Below are positions 19,067 through 28,038 of a DNA stretch of 64,000 bases, piece after piece. The notes under the pieces are model-generated. The model was given only the letters and a program-made list of their open reading frames with translations. It had not been told where the DNA came from and did no database searches. A program made the position numbers and the translations under genes. The stretch comes from Mesorhizobium zhangyense. GTDB lineage: Bacteria; Pseudomonadota; Alphaproteobacteria; Rhizobiales; Rhizobiaceae. How positions within the stretch are numbered: the stretch's first letter is position 1; each line of letters opens with the position of its first letter. Location: NCBI RefSeq assembly GCF_011045115.1, contig NZ_JAAKZG010000010.1:1-64000 (forward strand). The letters are read 5' to 3'.

Positions 19067-19798
19067 TCATTCTGCCCCTCGGCTGCGCGGTACATCGAGT
19101 GGACAGCTCTTGCAGTAAGCCAGTGAACGGATCGAATAACGCAGGCAGCAGACGCGTCGCTGCCGGTGTATCTCGTCACCCTTCTTCACATAGCGCACCG
19201 GCTGGTAAAGCCAGTTCCTGCTTCCATCCGGCCAGTTCCGCGACGCAAAGAGCAGGTTGCCGTGTTGTACGCCCGCATGACCGGCGCCAAGAAACGTCTC
19301 ACATTCGCGCATGACGTTTTCCGCAACGTTTCCGGCATTGCTCCACAGAACCTTCTGCGGCAGGCCGCTTGCATGGGACAGCGCGGCGATAATGGGCTTC
19401 AGATGCCGCTCGATAAGCACTCCGAAGCGCTCATGGGCGTCGGCTGGGCGAACTGCGCTCCCCTCGCCGGACAGGCGTATCGCCGATGTACGGCTGTTTT
19501 CGGAAAGGATCACGCCGATGGTTTCCAAGTCCGTTGGAAGCTGCCAGTCGGCAATGATGTTGGCGGCAAGAACCGGCGCGAGTAGCACGGAAAAATGCCA
19601 TTTGGACCATTGGGTCGCAACGGCCGGAAGATCGGGCTGCTCATAGTTTTCCGCAAAGCGGGCGAGCAACGCACCAAGCCTGCGCTCGTCAAGAAGATCG
19701 GCGCCCGGCACATAGGGACGCGGATCGTCTTGGAGGACAAGCTGTTCGCCGAGCGCGGCCAACTCGCCGCGGAAGATGGGTTGAAGCGCCGGTATCAT
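19067..19798 (-). CDS. fhuF: FhuF-like siderophore-iron reductase
   Basis: A 243-residue cytoplasmic 2Fe-2S protein that releases iron from imported ferric siderophores by reduction. The family hallmark is the C-terminal C-C-x10-C-x2-C motif, seen here as RRVCCLRYSIRSLAYCKSCP. The N-terminal domain (MIPALQPIFRGELAALGEQL, TQWSKWHFSVLLAPVLAANI) also fits. The ATG at 19798 overlaps the permease stop (ATGA), giving translational coupling. The same frame stays open far upstream, but that part overlaps the permease gene and is not protein-like. Confidence 0.88.
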   Translation of the reverse strand: MIPALQPIFRGELAALGEQLVLQDDPRPYVPGADLLDERRLGALLARFAENYEQPDLPAVATQWSKWHFSVLLAPVLAANIIADWQLPTDLETIGVILSENSRTSAIRLSGEGSAVRPADAHERFGVLIERHLKPIIAALSHASGLPQKVLWSNAGNVAENVMRECETFLGAGHAGVQHGNLLFASRNWPDGSRNWLYQPVRYVKKGDEIHRQRRVCCLRYSIRSLAYCKSCPLDVPRSRGAE

Positions 19799-21792
19799 CG
19801 TCGAAATGACAACGCCACGAAATAGGCGCCGCCGAGCATGGTCGCTATGAGCCCTGCCGGTATCTGCCATGGGAACGCAACGGTTCGGCCGATCCAGTCC
19901 GCCAGCACCATCAGGAGCGCACCGATCGTTGCTGCCACATATGTTTGCGCAATCGGCCGCCTTACGCCGAGCAGCCGCGCCATATGCGGCGCCATCAGCC
20001 CGACGAAGCTGAGCGGCCCGACGATCAACGTCGTCGTGCCTGTCAGCACAGCCGTTGCCAGAAGCAGGATCAAACGGCTGCGGCCGAGCGACAGGCCGAG
20101 GCTTGTCGAGGTGGCCGCGCCCAGCGGCAGAATGGCAAGCCAGCGCGCCAGGAACGGCACAAGGACAAGCGACACGGCTGCCAGCAAGCAGATGGCCGTG
20201 GCGTCCGTGGCGGTCACCGAATAGGTCGATCCGGACAGCCAGTTCAGCACACGCAGGACGCGGACATCGCCAATGAAGAGCAGAAAGGTTAGCGTTGAGC
20301 CAAGCACGGTGCTGAGCGCCACGCCGGTCAGGAGCAGGTGCTCCGGCGAGAAGCCGGAGCGGCGGCTGAGCCAAAGGACCATGACCAGCACCAGGCCGGC
20401 GCCCAGGCTGGACAGGCCCATCATGGTGATGCGGTCGAGCGGCGGCAGAAGGAAGGTCACCAGCAACAGGATAATCGCCGCACCCGACGAGATGCCAAGC
20501 ATTTCCGGACTTGCGAGACCGTTTCCGGTCATCCGTTGCATCAGCATGCCTGCGATGGCGAGCATCCCGCCGGAAGCGAGTGCCGCCGTCACCCGTGGCA
20601 GCCGCCAGGGCGTAAGGTCTCCGAATTCGTCTCCGAGCGCGATATGCCACCCTTGCGGCAGTCGCCCGACAGCCAGCGCTACGGCGATGGCGACCGCAAG
20701 TGCTGCCAAAGTCACGACGATCCAGAACACAGTGAGGTCGTCGCGCGACTGCCTTGCAGCCGTTGATCCGGAACTTTGCGGCATCCTTTGCGACGATCGT
20801 ATCGTTCGCATGAGCCAGATGAGCAGCGGCGCGCCGACGACCGCCGTGACGGCACCGGCCGGGATCTCCATGCCGCCGGAAACGAGAACGAGACCCTGAT
20901 CGGTGAACGCCAGCAGCCCGGCAGAAACGAGAGGGCCGGCCCACAACCTGTCGCGGAACCGCCGCGCACCGGCGTGGCGCGCAATGGCCGGCCCGGCAAG
21001 CCCGATGAAGCCGATCACCCCGACCGTGCCCGCGACGAAGCCGCTGGCCACGACGGCAATGACGATGGCCAATGTTCTCACCGTGGCGAGCGACAGACCG
21101 ACGCTGCGGGCGTTTCCGGCCTCGAGATCCAGCAACGTCAAAGGCCTGATCATCAGCACAGTTGCCACAAGGACGAACCCGAGCCGGGGCAGCAGCTCCT
21201 GCACGCCCCTCCAGTTGTTCTGGACCAGCGAGCCAGCCTCCCAGTTATAGAGGTCGCTCAGCGCCTCAAAATGGACGAGCATCAGCATCGAGCCGAGCGC
21301 ATTGAGGCAGAGCGAAAGGATCAAACCGGCGAGGATGACGGAGAGCGGCGAAAAACCCTGGCGTGATGCGAGCAGGAGAACCACCAGCGTCGCGATCATG
21401 CCACCGCCAAAAGCGACGACGTCCCAGCCAAGAGCAAGGGCGCCCGGCGCCCAGAGGATGGCTATCGCCAGCGCGCATTTGGCGCCGCCAAACACACCAA
21501 GCGTGCCGGGTTCGGCGAGCGGGTTGCGCAGCACCTGCTGGAACACCAGTCCGGCAAGCCCGAGCGCACCGCCGCAAAGCAGGCTCATGACGAACCTCGG
21601 CATCAGCACGTCGCGCGCCATCAGTTGCGATAGATTTGCCGGGTCGAACCCGACAAGAGTTTCGATCCATGTGTCGACCGGCAGCAGGTTTCGCAGGTTA
21701 AGCGCAAGCAGCGCCAGCGAAAGGAACAGCAAAAGGTTCCCAAGAAATGCAGCCCGATTGCCGGATCTTTGTGGAATGGCCAGATCAGTCAT
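19795..21792 (-). CDS. fhuB: Fe3+-siderophore ABC transporter permease, double-length FhuB type
   Basis: A 665-residue inner-membrane protein made of two fused FecCD permease halves (about residues 10-330 and 345-660), as in E. coli FhuB. Each half carries the typical text: RFVMSLLCGGALGLAGLVFQ / LPRVTAALASGGMLAIAGML and GVIGFIGLAGPAIARHAGAR / GPLSFVGLMAPHMARLLGVR. It moves ferric siderophores, usually hydroxamates, from periplasm to cytoplasm. The start ATG at 21792 overlaps the fhuD end. No FhuC-type ATPase gene is in the operon, so an ATPase encoded elsewhere must serve it. Confidence 0.92.
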   Translation of the reverse strand: MTDLAIPQRSGNRAAFLGNLLLFLSLALLALNLRNLLPVDTWIETLVGFDPANLSQLMARDVLMPRFVMSLLCGGALGLAGLVFQQVLRNPLAEPGTLGVFGGAKCALAIAILWAPGALALGWDVVAFGGGMIATLVVLLLASRQGFSPLSVILAGLILSLCLNALGSMLMLVHFEALSDLYNWEAGSLVQNNWRGVQELLPRLGFVLVATVLMIRPLTLLDLEAGNARSVGLSLATVRTLAIVIAVVASGFVAGTVGVIGFIGLAGPAIARHAGARRFRDRLWAGPLVSAGLLAFTDQGLVLVSGGMEIPAGAVTAVVGAPLLIWLMRTIRSSQRMPQSSGSTAARQSRDDLTVFWIVVTLAALAVAIAVALAVGRLPQGWHIALGDEFGDLTPWRLPRVTAALASGGMLAIAGMLMQRMTGNGLASPEMLGISSGAAIILLLVTFLLPPLDRITMMGLSSLGAGLVLVMVLWLSRRSGFSPEHLLLTGVALSTVLGSTLTFLLFIGDVRVLRVLNWLSGSTYSVTATDATAICLLAAVSLVLVPFLARWLAILPLGAATSTSLGLSLGRSRLILLLATAVLTGTTTLIVGPLSFVGLMAPHMARLLGVRRPIAQTYVAATIGALLMVLADWIGRTVAFPWQIPAGLIATMLGGAYFVALSFRR

Positions 21793-22681
21793 CTTCGGGA
21801 AGTCCGTCGACAAGCTGGCGGGCAAAGCGCATCGCCGTGAAGACGCCACCGCTCGGATAGATCACGGGCATCGTGGTCACGCGGCCGCTTCGTACGGCGG
21901 GCAAGGCATTCCACAGGGCGCTTTCGGCAAGCCGTTCCAGCGCACGCGCAGTCTCTGGACCGCGGTTGAAGTGGACTATGCGGGCTTCGGGATTGCCGGC
22001 AAGCTGATCGATCCCGACGGAGGCGACACCCGAAGCGTTGACGCGACCTTGCCAAGCGTTGCTCAGCCCGAGCCGCCGCAGGACATCACCGATGAGCCCG
22101 TTTCCCCCGAAGACCGCGACATTGCGGCCATTCTCAAAAAAGCGGCAGACATAGAGCGGCCTCGCCGAGCGTGGGCCGAGCGTAGCGCGTGCCGCCGACA
22201 AAGCTTCATTTGCCTGCTGACCCCAACGCGTCGCTTCCGCTTCGCGCCCTGCAAGACTTCCAATCTTTTCCAGCAGCGCTGCCATATGATCGACCGCCGG
22301 AACATCGCCGGAAATGGTCTGCAACGGCACGAGCGGTGCAATGCGGGCCAGCCGGTCGAGCCCGCCGACCTGCCACGATGCCAGCACGATGACATCCGGC
22401 TTGAGGGACTGGAGATATTCCGCATTCGGTTCGGTAAGAGGTCCGAGGTCCGTTACCTCGTCAGGAAGAATCGGTTGCGCCACAAGCCGGCGATAGAGGG
22501 GAAGATTGGCTGCCGCCAGCGGCGTTACGCCAAGAGTGAGCAGAAGCTCGGTCGGCAGAAGGTCAAGCGAAACGACGCGCGGGATCGATGCGGCACGGAG
22601 CGGGGCCAAGCCAAGCGACGCGAAAGGGGCGGCAAATGCCGCCCCGAACAACGCGCGTCTCGTCAGACGGCCCCGCCCCAT
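21785..22681 (-). CDS. fhuD: Periplasmic Fe3+-siderophore binding protein, FhuD type
   Basis: A 298-residue class III periplasmic binding protein. The N-terminus has a twin-arginine-like signal (RLTRRALFGAAFAAPFASLG). The domain begins with IPRVVSLDLLPTELLLTLGV and includes LKPDVIVLASWQVGGLDRLA and FGGNGLIGDVLRRLGLSNAW. It captures the ferric siderophore passed on by the TonB-dependent receptor. ATG 22681 starts two bases after the receptor stop; the frame overlaps fhuB, so the genes are coupled. Confidence 0.9.
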   Translation of the reverse strand: MGRGRLTRRALFGAAFAAPFASLGLAPLRAASIPRVVSLDLLPTELLLTLGVTPLAAANLPLYRRLVAQPILPDEVTDLGPLTEPNAEYLQSLKPDVIVLASWQVGGLDRLARIAPLVPLQTISGDVPAVDHMAALLEKIGSLAGREAEATRWGQQANEALSAARATLGPRSARPLYVCRFFENGRNVAVFGGNGLIGDVLRRLGLSNAWQGRVNASGVASVGIDQLAGNPEARIVHFNRGPETARALERLAESALWNALPAVRSGRVTTMPVIYPSGGVFTAMRFARQLVDGLPEDD

Positions 22682-22683
22682 GA

Positions 22684-25182
22684 TCACCACTTGTAGGACA
22701 GCGTTGCCGTCGCGGTCAGAGGTTCACCATAACGGCAGCCCGTCGACCCGGCGCAGGTGAAATACTCCTTGTCGAACAGGTTGCGTACATTGAGCGTCAG
22801 CTTCGTCCCTTCGAACTTCTTGTCGATCGCTGCGAAATCGTAGCTCACCATGGCATCGGCCAGGAAATATCCCGGGACATGCTCGGAGGTGCCGATCAGA
22901 TCAATGCTGTCCACCATATTGGTCTTGCCGACGTAGCGGACGCCGCCGCCCAGCTTGACGCCTTCGAGCCCGAGATCGTCCATGCGGTAGTCGGCCCAAA
23001 GCGAGAAGGTATGGTATGGAACCATGTCGACCTGCTGGCCGATTTCCCAATCATTCGCGCTGTTCAGTATCTTGGCGTCCGTATAGGCATAGGCGCCTAT
23101 GATGCCGAGATTCCCGAACTCGGCCCGAGCTTCAAGTTCCAGCCCGCGAGAACGGACCTTGCCCATCTGATAGGGATCGCCGAACGCGTCGTAGCTGACG
23201 ACGTTCTTCTGCGACAGTTCATAGACGGCAGCGCTGAGCAGGATATTGCTGCCTTCTGGCTGGTAGCGGATGCCAGCCTCATATTGAATCCCTTCGTTCG
23301 GCTTCAGTGTCTCCCCCGACAATGCATCAATGCCGATCTGCGGCGCGAAGGACTGACTGATGCTCACATAGGGCGCAATGCCGTTGTCGAAGAGATAGAC
23401 GAGGCCGGCGCGTCCGGTGACGGCATCATCCTTCTGTTCCGTGGTGGTGCCACGCTGGTAGCTGGTGGAGGTGCTGTCGCTCCAATCGTAGCGTCCGCCA
23501 AGCAGGAGCACCCATTTGTCGTCGAACTTGATCTGGTCCTGCAGGTAGAACCCGACCTGATCGCTGACATTGTCGCTGCCGCGATCGGTCCCGTAGTCGA
23601 TGTCGGGATATCCGGAATAGATTGGATTATCGATGTCGAGGGGAACGAACCCCGTCCCGCGAAAACGGTGGCTGTCATAGCCGCGGCGGTAATAGTCGAA
23701 ACCGGCCAGTATGGTGTGTTCGGAATTCCCCAGTTCGAAAGTCTTCTCCAGCGAAGTGTCGGAGGTGACGCCATAGGCCTTTTCATGACGGAGGCTGGCC
23801 AATCGGTAGAGATCTGACCCCATGACCGGCGCGAGATTTGCCAGCATGTAATCCCAGTTGACGTCCGAGGCGAAGTAGCGGGCGCTGTGGCGAAGTTTCA
23901 GCCCGCCGTCGAACTCATGTCCGAAATCATATCCGATCGTATAGGTGTCACCCTTATATCGGTCGAAATCCGGCTCACCCAGGAAAAGATCGCGCGGGAT
24001 GCGGCCTGTGCTTACATCCTGGAAGGAAAGCGGCGTGGCAAACCGCGTGTTCACATGCTGGTAGCTTGCCAGCACGGTGAGCGAGGTCGCGGCATCCGGC
24101 TGCCAGGTAAGAGCAGGCGCGATATAGACCTTGTCGTCAGGCGTCTGGTCGACCCAGTTGTCGGCATCGCGGATGAGGCCGGTCAGGCGATAGAGGAGCG
24201 TGCCATCTTCGTTGACCGGACCGCTGAAATCGCCCGAGACCTGCTTGCGGTCGTAGCTGCCATATTCGACATTGACTTCGCGCAGCGGGGTTTGGGTCGG
24301 CCGCTTCGAAATGCCGTTGACGATGCCTCCGGGCGTCAACTGGCCATAGAGCATCGATGACGCCCCCCGCAGCACCTCGACACGCTCGAGGCCGTAAGGC
24401 TCCTGCCCGCCGTCATAGACATTGGACTGATACTTCATGCCGTCGCGCAACATGCCGCCATTGCCGGTCGCGACATTGAAACCGCGCATCATCACGTCGT
24501 CGGCCATGCGGCTGAAGGCCGGCGACTGCATGCTGACGCCCGGCGTGTAGGTTAGCGCGTCGGCAATCGAGGTAGCCTTCTGGTCCGAAATCTGATCGGC
24601 CGTCACAACCGAGATGGATTGCGGCGTCTCGATAATGGGAGTGTCCGTCTTGGTTGCCGATGCGTTCTGCTTGGCGACATAGCCGTCGACCGGTCCCCAG
24701 GCGCTCTCGATCCGACCTTCGATGGTAACCGTGTCGAGAACGATCGAACCGTCTGCTCCGACGCTTCCTGTCGTCCCGGCATCAGAGCCCATGCGCACCA
24801 GCGTCACCGAGCGAGCGCCTGTGAAGCGATAGCTCATACCGGTCCCTGAAAGGAGCTTCGAAAGCCCCTCTTGCGCCGTGTAGCTGCCTGACAGGCCGGG
24901 ACTTTGGATGCTTGCCGGTATGCCGCCATCCGACACGATGTTGATGCCGGTGGTGCGCGAGAAGAGCACGATCGCTTTCGCAAGCGGCTGTGCAGATATG
25001 GAAAAGCGAAGTGGCTCGGACGCGGCGGTCACGCGTGCTTGCGTTTCCGTCTTGGCGGTGTCCTGCGCAGTTGCAACACTGTTGCCTGCCAGGACCGCCG
25101 TCAGCGTCAGAAATGTTGCGACGCCCGCGCGCAGACGTATGCTCGTCCTGATCCCTGCTGTCGAATTCGCCCCACGTCGCAT
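22684..25182 (-). CDS. TonB-dependent siderophore receptor with N-terminal signalling domain
   Basis: An 832-residue outer-membrane receptor. After the signal peptide (ATFLTLTAVLAGNSVATAQ) comes a secretin/TonB short N-terminal (STN) domain at ~55-130 (RFSISAQPLAKAIVLFSRTT). This domain contacts FecR and marks cell-surface-signalling receptors. The plug follows (TPIIETPQSISVVTADQISD, GLERVEVLRGASSMLYGQLT) and a 22-strand barrel ending in TLSYKW with the aromatic terminal residue. The plug style is FhuA/FpvA-like, so a hydroxamate or mixed siderophore is likely. It is coupled downstream to fhuD-fhuB-fhuF. Confidence 0.93.
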   Translation of the reverse strand: MRRGANSTAGIRTSIRLRAGVATFLTLTAVLAGNSVATAQDTAKTETQARVTAASEPLRFSISAQPLAKAIVLFSRTTGINIVSDGGIPASIQSPGLSGSYTAQEGLSKLLSGTGMSYRFTGARSVTLVRMGSDAGTTGSVGADGSIVLDTVTIEGRIESAWGPVDGYVAKQNASATKTDTPIIETPQSISVVTADQISDQKATSIADALTYTPGVSMQSPAFSRMADDVMMRGFNVATGNGGMLRDGMKYQSNVYDGGQEPYGLERVEVLRGASSMLYGQLTPGGIVNGISKRPTQTPLREVNVEYGSYDRKQVSGDFSGPVNEDGTLLYRLTGLIRDADNWVDQTPDDKVYIAPALTWQPDAATSLTVLASYQHVNTRFATPLSFQDVSTGRIPRDLFLGEPDFDRYKGDTYTIGYDFGHEFDGGLKLRHSARYFASDVNWDYMLANLAPVMGSDLYRLASLRHEKAYGVTSDTSLEKTFELGNSEHTILAGFDYYRRGYDSHRFRGTGFVPLDIDNPIYSGYPDIDYGTDRGSDNVSDQVGFYLQDQIKFDDKWVLLLGGRYDWSDSTSTSYQRGTTTEQKDDAVTGRAGLVYLFDNGIAPYVSISQSFAPQIGIDALSGETLKPNEGIQYEAGIRYQPEGSNILLSAAVYELSQKNVVSYDAFGDPYQMGKVRSRGLELEARAEFGNLGIIGAYAYTDAKILNSANDWEIGQQVDMVPYHTFSLWADYRMDDLGLEGVKLGGGVRYVGKTNMVDSIDLIGTSEHVPGYFLADAMVSYDFAAIDKKFEGTKLTLNVRNLFDKEYFTCAGSTGCRYGEPLTATATLSYKW

Positions 25183-25298
25183 TCCACTCTCTCCTGAACA
25201 AACACTGCTTCAGACGCATGCCCTTAGCCCCTGCTGTTCAAGACGAAGCGGGTTGCCTATTTTCTGAATAGAAAATTCAAGTTTTTTATTTTTCTGTC

Positions 25299-26261
25299 TC
25301 ACGCGGAGAAAACGAGCGTCACCAGCGGGGTCACGTGGACCACGCGAATAGGCAGCGCGTCGGATAGTTGAGCCATGATGTCGTCGGTTCTGTTCAGGTC
25401 GACGATGACCGTGACGATACGGCTCGTCAAAGCGTCGTCCATGATAACGATCCGCCCCGAGCGCCAGCGATTGAGAGCAGTGACCACGCGGTCGAATCGT
25501 GCCGACGCAAAGACAAGCTGGCCGCCGCGCCAGGCAAGCTCGGCCTCCGCATCGGCCGCAACAGGAGCGCTGAGCGCGTTGCTGTCATAGGTGACCTGAG
25601 ACCCTTCCTCGACGCGTGCAACCTGGGTCGCCGTTGCCACCTCGACGGCATGCTCCGCCACGGTGACGCGGACACCCCGGTCGACGATCGATACCGAGAA
25701 GGCAGTGCCCAGCGCGGTCGTCGTTCCGTTGCGCGCCTGCACAGCGAACGGACGGCGGACGTCCGGCGCCACCGCGAAAAAGGCTTCGCCGGCCTCCAGA
25801 AAGACGTTCCGCCGGTCCGGACCGAAGTCGATGGACAACGCCGTTGCAGTGGAGAGATCGGCACTGGAGCCGTCGGGGAGAGCGAAGTTGCGGCGTTCGC
25901 CGGTCGCGGTTCGATAATCCGCGAACGGATGCGTCTCCTTGAACATCCAGGCGCCGCCACCGATCGCAAGCAGCATGCCTGCCTGCGTGAACATCCGCCT
26001 TGTCAGCACGCGGCGCGTCTTGCGCTTTCTCTCCGTCACCGCAGGCAGCCCGGCAGCACCGGCCCACAATTGCTCGACTTCGGCATAGGCTGCTGGATGC
26101 GCCGGGTCACGGCGCATCCAGGCCCGGAAGGCGACTTGATCGGCGGTGGAGACGGTGTCGCCATGGGTGATCCCGAACCAGGCCACCGCCTCACGCATCA
26201 CCGGATCGAGGTTCTGTGCGAAATCCTTGTCACCCCAATCCTGTGGCACGTCATTCTTCAT
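25299..26261 (-). CDS. fecR: FecR-family anti-sigma/sigma-regulator protein
   Basis: A 320-residue inner-membrane protein that relays receptor occupancy to FecI. It has an N-terminal cytoplasmic domain with the family motif WFGITHGDTVSTADQVAFRAW and WMRRDPAHPAAYAEVEQLW, a membrane segment near residues 90-108 (MFTQAGMLLAIGGGAWMF), and a periplasmic FecR domain (YRTATGERRNFALPDGSSAD, LSTATALSIDF). The C-terminus resembles an STN-like fold (RIVTVIVDLNRTDDIMAQLS). It lies between fecI and the receptor gene, the standard order. Confidence 0.92.
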   Translation of the reverse strand: MKNDVPQDWGDKDFAQNLDPVMREAVAWFGITHGDTVSTADQVAFRAWMRRDPAHPAAYAEVEQLWAGAAGLPAVTERKRKTRRVLTRRMFTQAGMLLAIGGGAWMFKETHPFADYRTATGERRNFALPDGSSADLSTATALSIDFGPDRRNVFLEAGEAFFAVAPDVRRPFAVQARNGTTTALGTAFSVSIVDRGVRVTVAEHAVEVATATQVARVEEGSQVTYDSNALSAPVAADAEAELAWRGGQLVFASARFDRVVTALNRWRSGRIVIMDDALTSRIVTVIVDLNRTDDIMAQLSDALPIRVVHVTPLVTLVFSA

Positions 26262-26299
26262 GAAAGTCTTCTCGGCGATGGTTGCTACTGCAAAGACGT

Positions 26300-26830
26300 T
26301 TAGCGGCGTCGTTTTTCTGAAACAGGCAGCTCGTCGCCTCTCGCCTGATCCAGACGCGACTTCAGATGCATCATCACCTTGACCATCTGGCTGAATGCGG
26401 TCTGCAAGGGAATATCGAGCTTTTCCCCTATTGTCGCGAAGGTGTGCCCCTCGACACGCAACAGAAAAACCTCGCGCGGGATTTGCGGCACGTCGTCCAG
26501 CGCTGCCTGCAAAATCGCAAGTTCCTGCCGCGATATGGCAACCCTCTCGGCGGAAGGAGCCTCGTCGGGCAGCGCGGCAAGCACCGTCTCCGCGTCAGCA
26601 ACAGTTGGAAACAAGCGCTGGCGCCTCGCTATGTCGACGGACAGGTTTCTGGCAACGCCGAAGAGATAGGCCCTGTCGTTACCGATAGGCAGTGCCGGCG
26701 CCGCCGTCAAAACCCGCAGGAAGGTCTCCTGCGTAATGTCTTCGGCCATGTCGGAGGACGCGCCGCGCCGGCGCAGAAAACGCTCGATATCTTTCCCGTG
26801 CCGTTTGAAAAGAGACTGGATATCCCACAT
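26300..26830 (-). CDS. fecI: FecI-like ECF RNA polymerase sigma factor
   Basis: A 176-residue ECF sigma factor that should direct transcription of the receptor operon when iron-siderophore is sensed. Region 2 reads FLRRRGASSDMAEDITQETF and AYLFGVARNLSVDIARRQR; region 4 reads ALDDVPQIPREVFLLRVEGH and FATIGEKLDIPLQTAFSQMV. I chose ATG 26830 (MWDIQSLFKRHG) because it gives the family length; upstream in-frame codons add an unlikely basic leader. The gene order fecI-fecR-receptor supports the call. Confidence 0.92.
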   Translation of the reverse strand: MWDIQSLFKRHGKDIERFLRRRGASSDMAEDITQETFLRVLTAAPALPIGNDRAYLFGVARNLSVDIARRQRLFPTVADAETVLAALPDEAPSAERVAISRQELAILQAALDDVPQIPREVFLLRVEGHTFATIGEKLDIPLQTAFSQMVKVMMHLKSRLDQARGDELPVSEKRRR

Positions 26831-27349
26831 GCCATGCCTGCCATACGTCTGCAGGAGCACGCAACTGCGCACCCTGGTCCTTTGGCTAGACCGCAACAAG
26901 GACGATCGGGCTGATGGCGATAACTAGTACAAATGCCATTTATTGTCGATTTGCTAATTGAGCGCGTCCCCACGCCATCGCGATCCTTTGGCGATGTGTT
27001 GCATGAAGGTCCCTGTTCTTAAAGTTCCCGGTCATTTCGCGCGACGTGGCCCTCGATTCGCCAACCTTCGGAACACGCTTGGCTCGCAGCACCCAAGAAA
27101 TGCAGTTTGTCACGCGCCGATTGTCGTCACAGGCGCGCCTCTCCGCTTCGTCACCACCGAGGTCCAGTTCACCACCGTGCGCGCCGGCATCTACCGATGG
27201 TCCGTCCCAAATCTCGCCGACAGGGACATGGACGGCACAATTAACATCAAATAGTACGATGACGCACTTATGGCCAATCTGGGTGGGGAGCTGACGCTGC
27301 AGACCTGGCTACGGTAACCGTGTGAATTCTGGATGTCTCTGAATGTCGG
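26831..27349. other. Gene-free spacer between the siderophore and quorum-sensing genes
   Basis: About 520 bases without a supported gene. A frame with protein-like stretches (TTEVQFTTVRAGIYRWSVPN, LADRDMDGTINIK) near 27120-27255 is closed by stops and has no start signal. It may be a decayed gene I cannot identify. The region should include the fecI promoter. Confidence 0.3.
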
Positions 27350-27973
27350 CTAAGAAGAGACAATACGAACGTCCAGGACTGATCGCTCAATCTGGTAAGC
27401 GCTACGTGTGCAGAGCAGTGCGTGCGGCGTGATATCAATCAGCAGTCCGATAATTTCGCCGTCGGGATGATCAAGCACGTCTCCCAGAACCGCGATTTCC
27501 CAGCCGAGCGCTCGCAGGCGTTCTGGCCAGAATGCTTCGCAGACCACGCTCAGCTTGCGAATACGTAGCTTAAGACACGATTCCAAAAGCCCACAAAGAA
27601 CGATGCCGACAGCCTGCGACGACTGTCCGGATGTTCGCAGCGACGGAGCAACAAAAAACCGGGTCCACTCGAATGTATCCTCAGCTTGCGGCGGAGTGCC
27701 TCGTGCAAGGATAGGAAACACATCCGCCAAGAGGTGAGGCTTCAAGCTCGGAACCAGGCGCGAGCCTCCAACGACGTTTGATTGTGCGTCAATTCCGAGA
27801 AGATAGATCGCGTCTTCTGTGTCGAAAGCATCAATCTCCATATCGATTGGTCGAGCAACAGCCTTCCAACCTCGCCCTTCGACATAAATCTCGTGACGGA
27901 TACGGAAATATCTCTCCAAGTGGTGCTTATAGATATCCCTCGCAGACCAATCGACAATATGAATTCGAAACAT
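27350..27973 (-). CDS. LuxI-family acyl-homoserine-lactone synthase
   Basis: A 207-residue enzyme that makes an acyl-homoserine lactone from S-adenosylmethionine and an acyl donor. Invariant family residues are present: Arg and Trp in RIRHEIYVEGRGWKA (residues ~24-37), Asp/Asp in IDAFDTEDAIYLLGID, Arg in GGSRLVPS, and Glu/Arg in FEWTRFFVAPSLR. Length is normal. It lies 65 bases downstream of a luxR gene on the same strand and probably forms a signalling pair with it. It is not in the traI position ahead of trbB. The acyl chain cannot be predicted. Confidence 0.9.
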   Translation of the reverse strand: MFRIHIVDWSARDIYKHHLERYFRIRHEIYVEGRGWKAVARPIDMEIDAFDTEDAIYLLGIDAQSNVVGGSRLVPSLKPHLLADVFPILARGTPPQAEDTFEWTRFFVAPSLRTSGQSSQAVGIVLCGLLESCLKLRIRKLSVVCEAFWPERLRALGWEIAVLGDVLDHPDGEIIGLLIDITPHALLCTRSAYQIERSVLDVRIVSS

Positions 27974-28014
27974 GGCGCCCCCACCATGAAGCCTACAAAA
28001 TAGGCGCTCCTCGC

Positions 28015-28032
28015 CTGTATCCCAAGATTCAG
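28015..28032 (-). promoter_or_regulatory. Weak candidate lux-box in front of the luxI gene
   Basis: An 18-base element with outer CTG/CAG symmetry (CTGTATCCCAAGATTCAG on the plus strand) lies 42-59 bases upstream of the synthase start, the expected place for a LuxR site. The inner bases are not palindromic, so this is only a suggestion. Confidence 0.2.
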
Positions 28033-28038
28033 CGATTG

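Noticed and set aside
19799..20944. Long open frame extending upstream of the FhuF start on the minus strand
   Set aside because: It overlaps the permease gene in another frame and has Arg/Gly-rich non-protein-like composition; only the part after 19798 is FhuF.
22879..23817. 312-codon frame on the plus strand
   Set aside because: Antisense shadow of the TonB receptor gene.
27046..27294. 82-codon plus-strand frame in the fecI-luxI gap
   Set aside because: Ser/Pro-rich, low-complexity translation and no start signals; another frame has better text but is broken.
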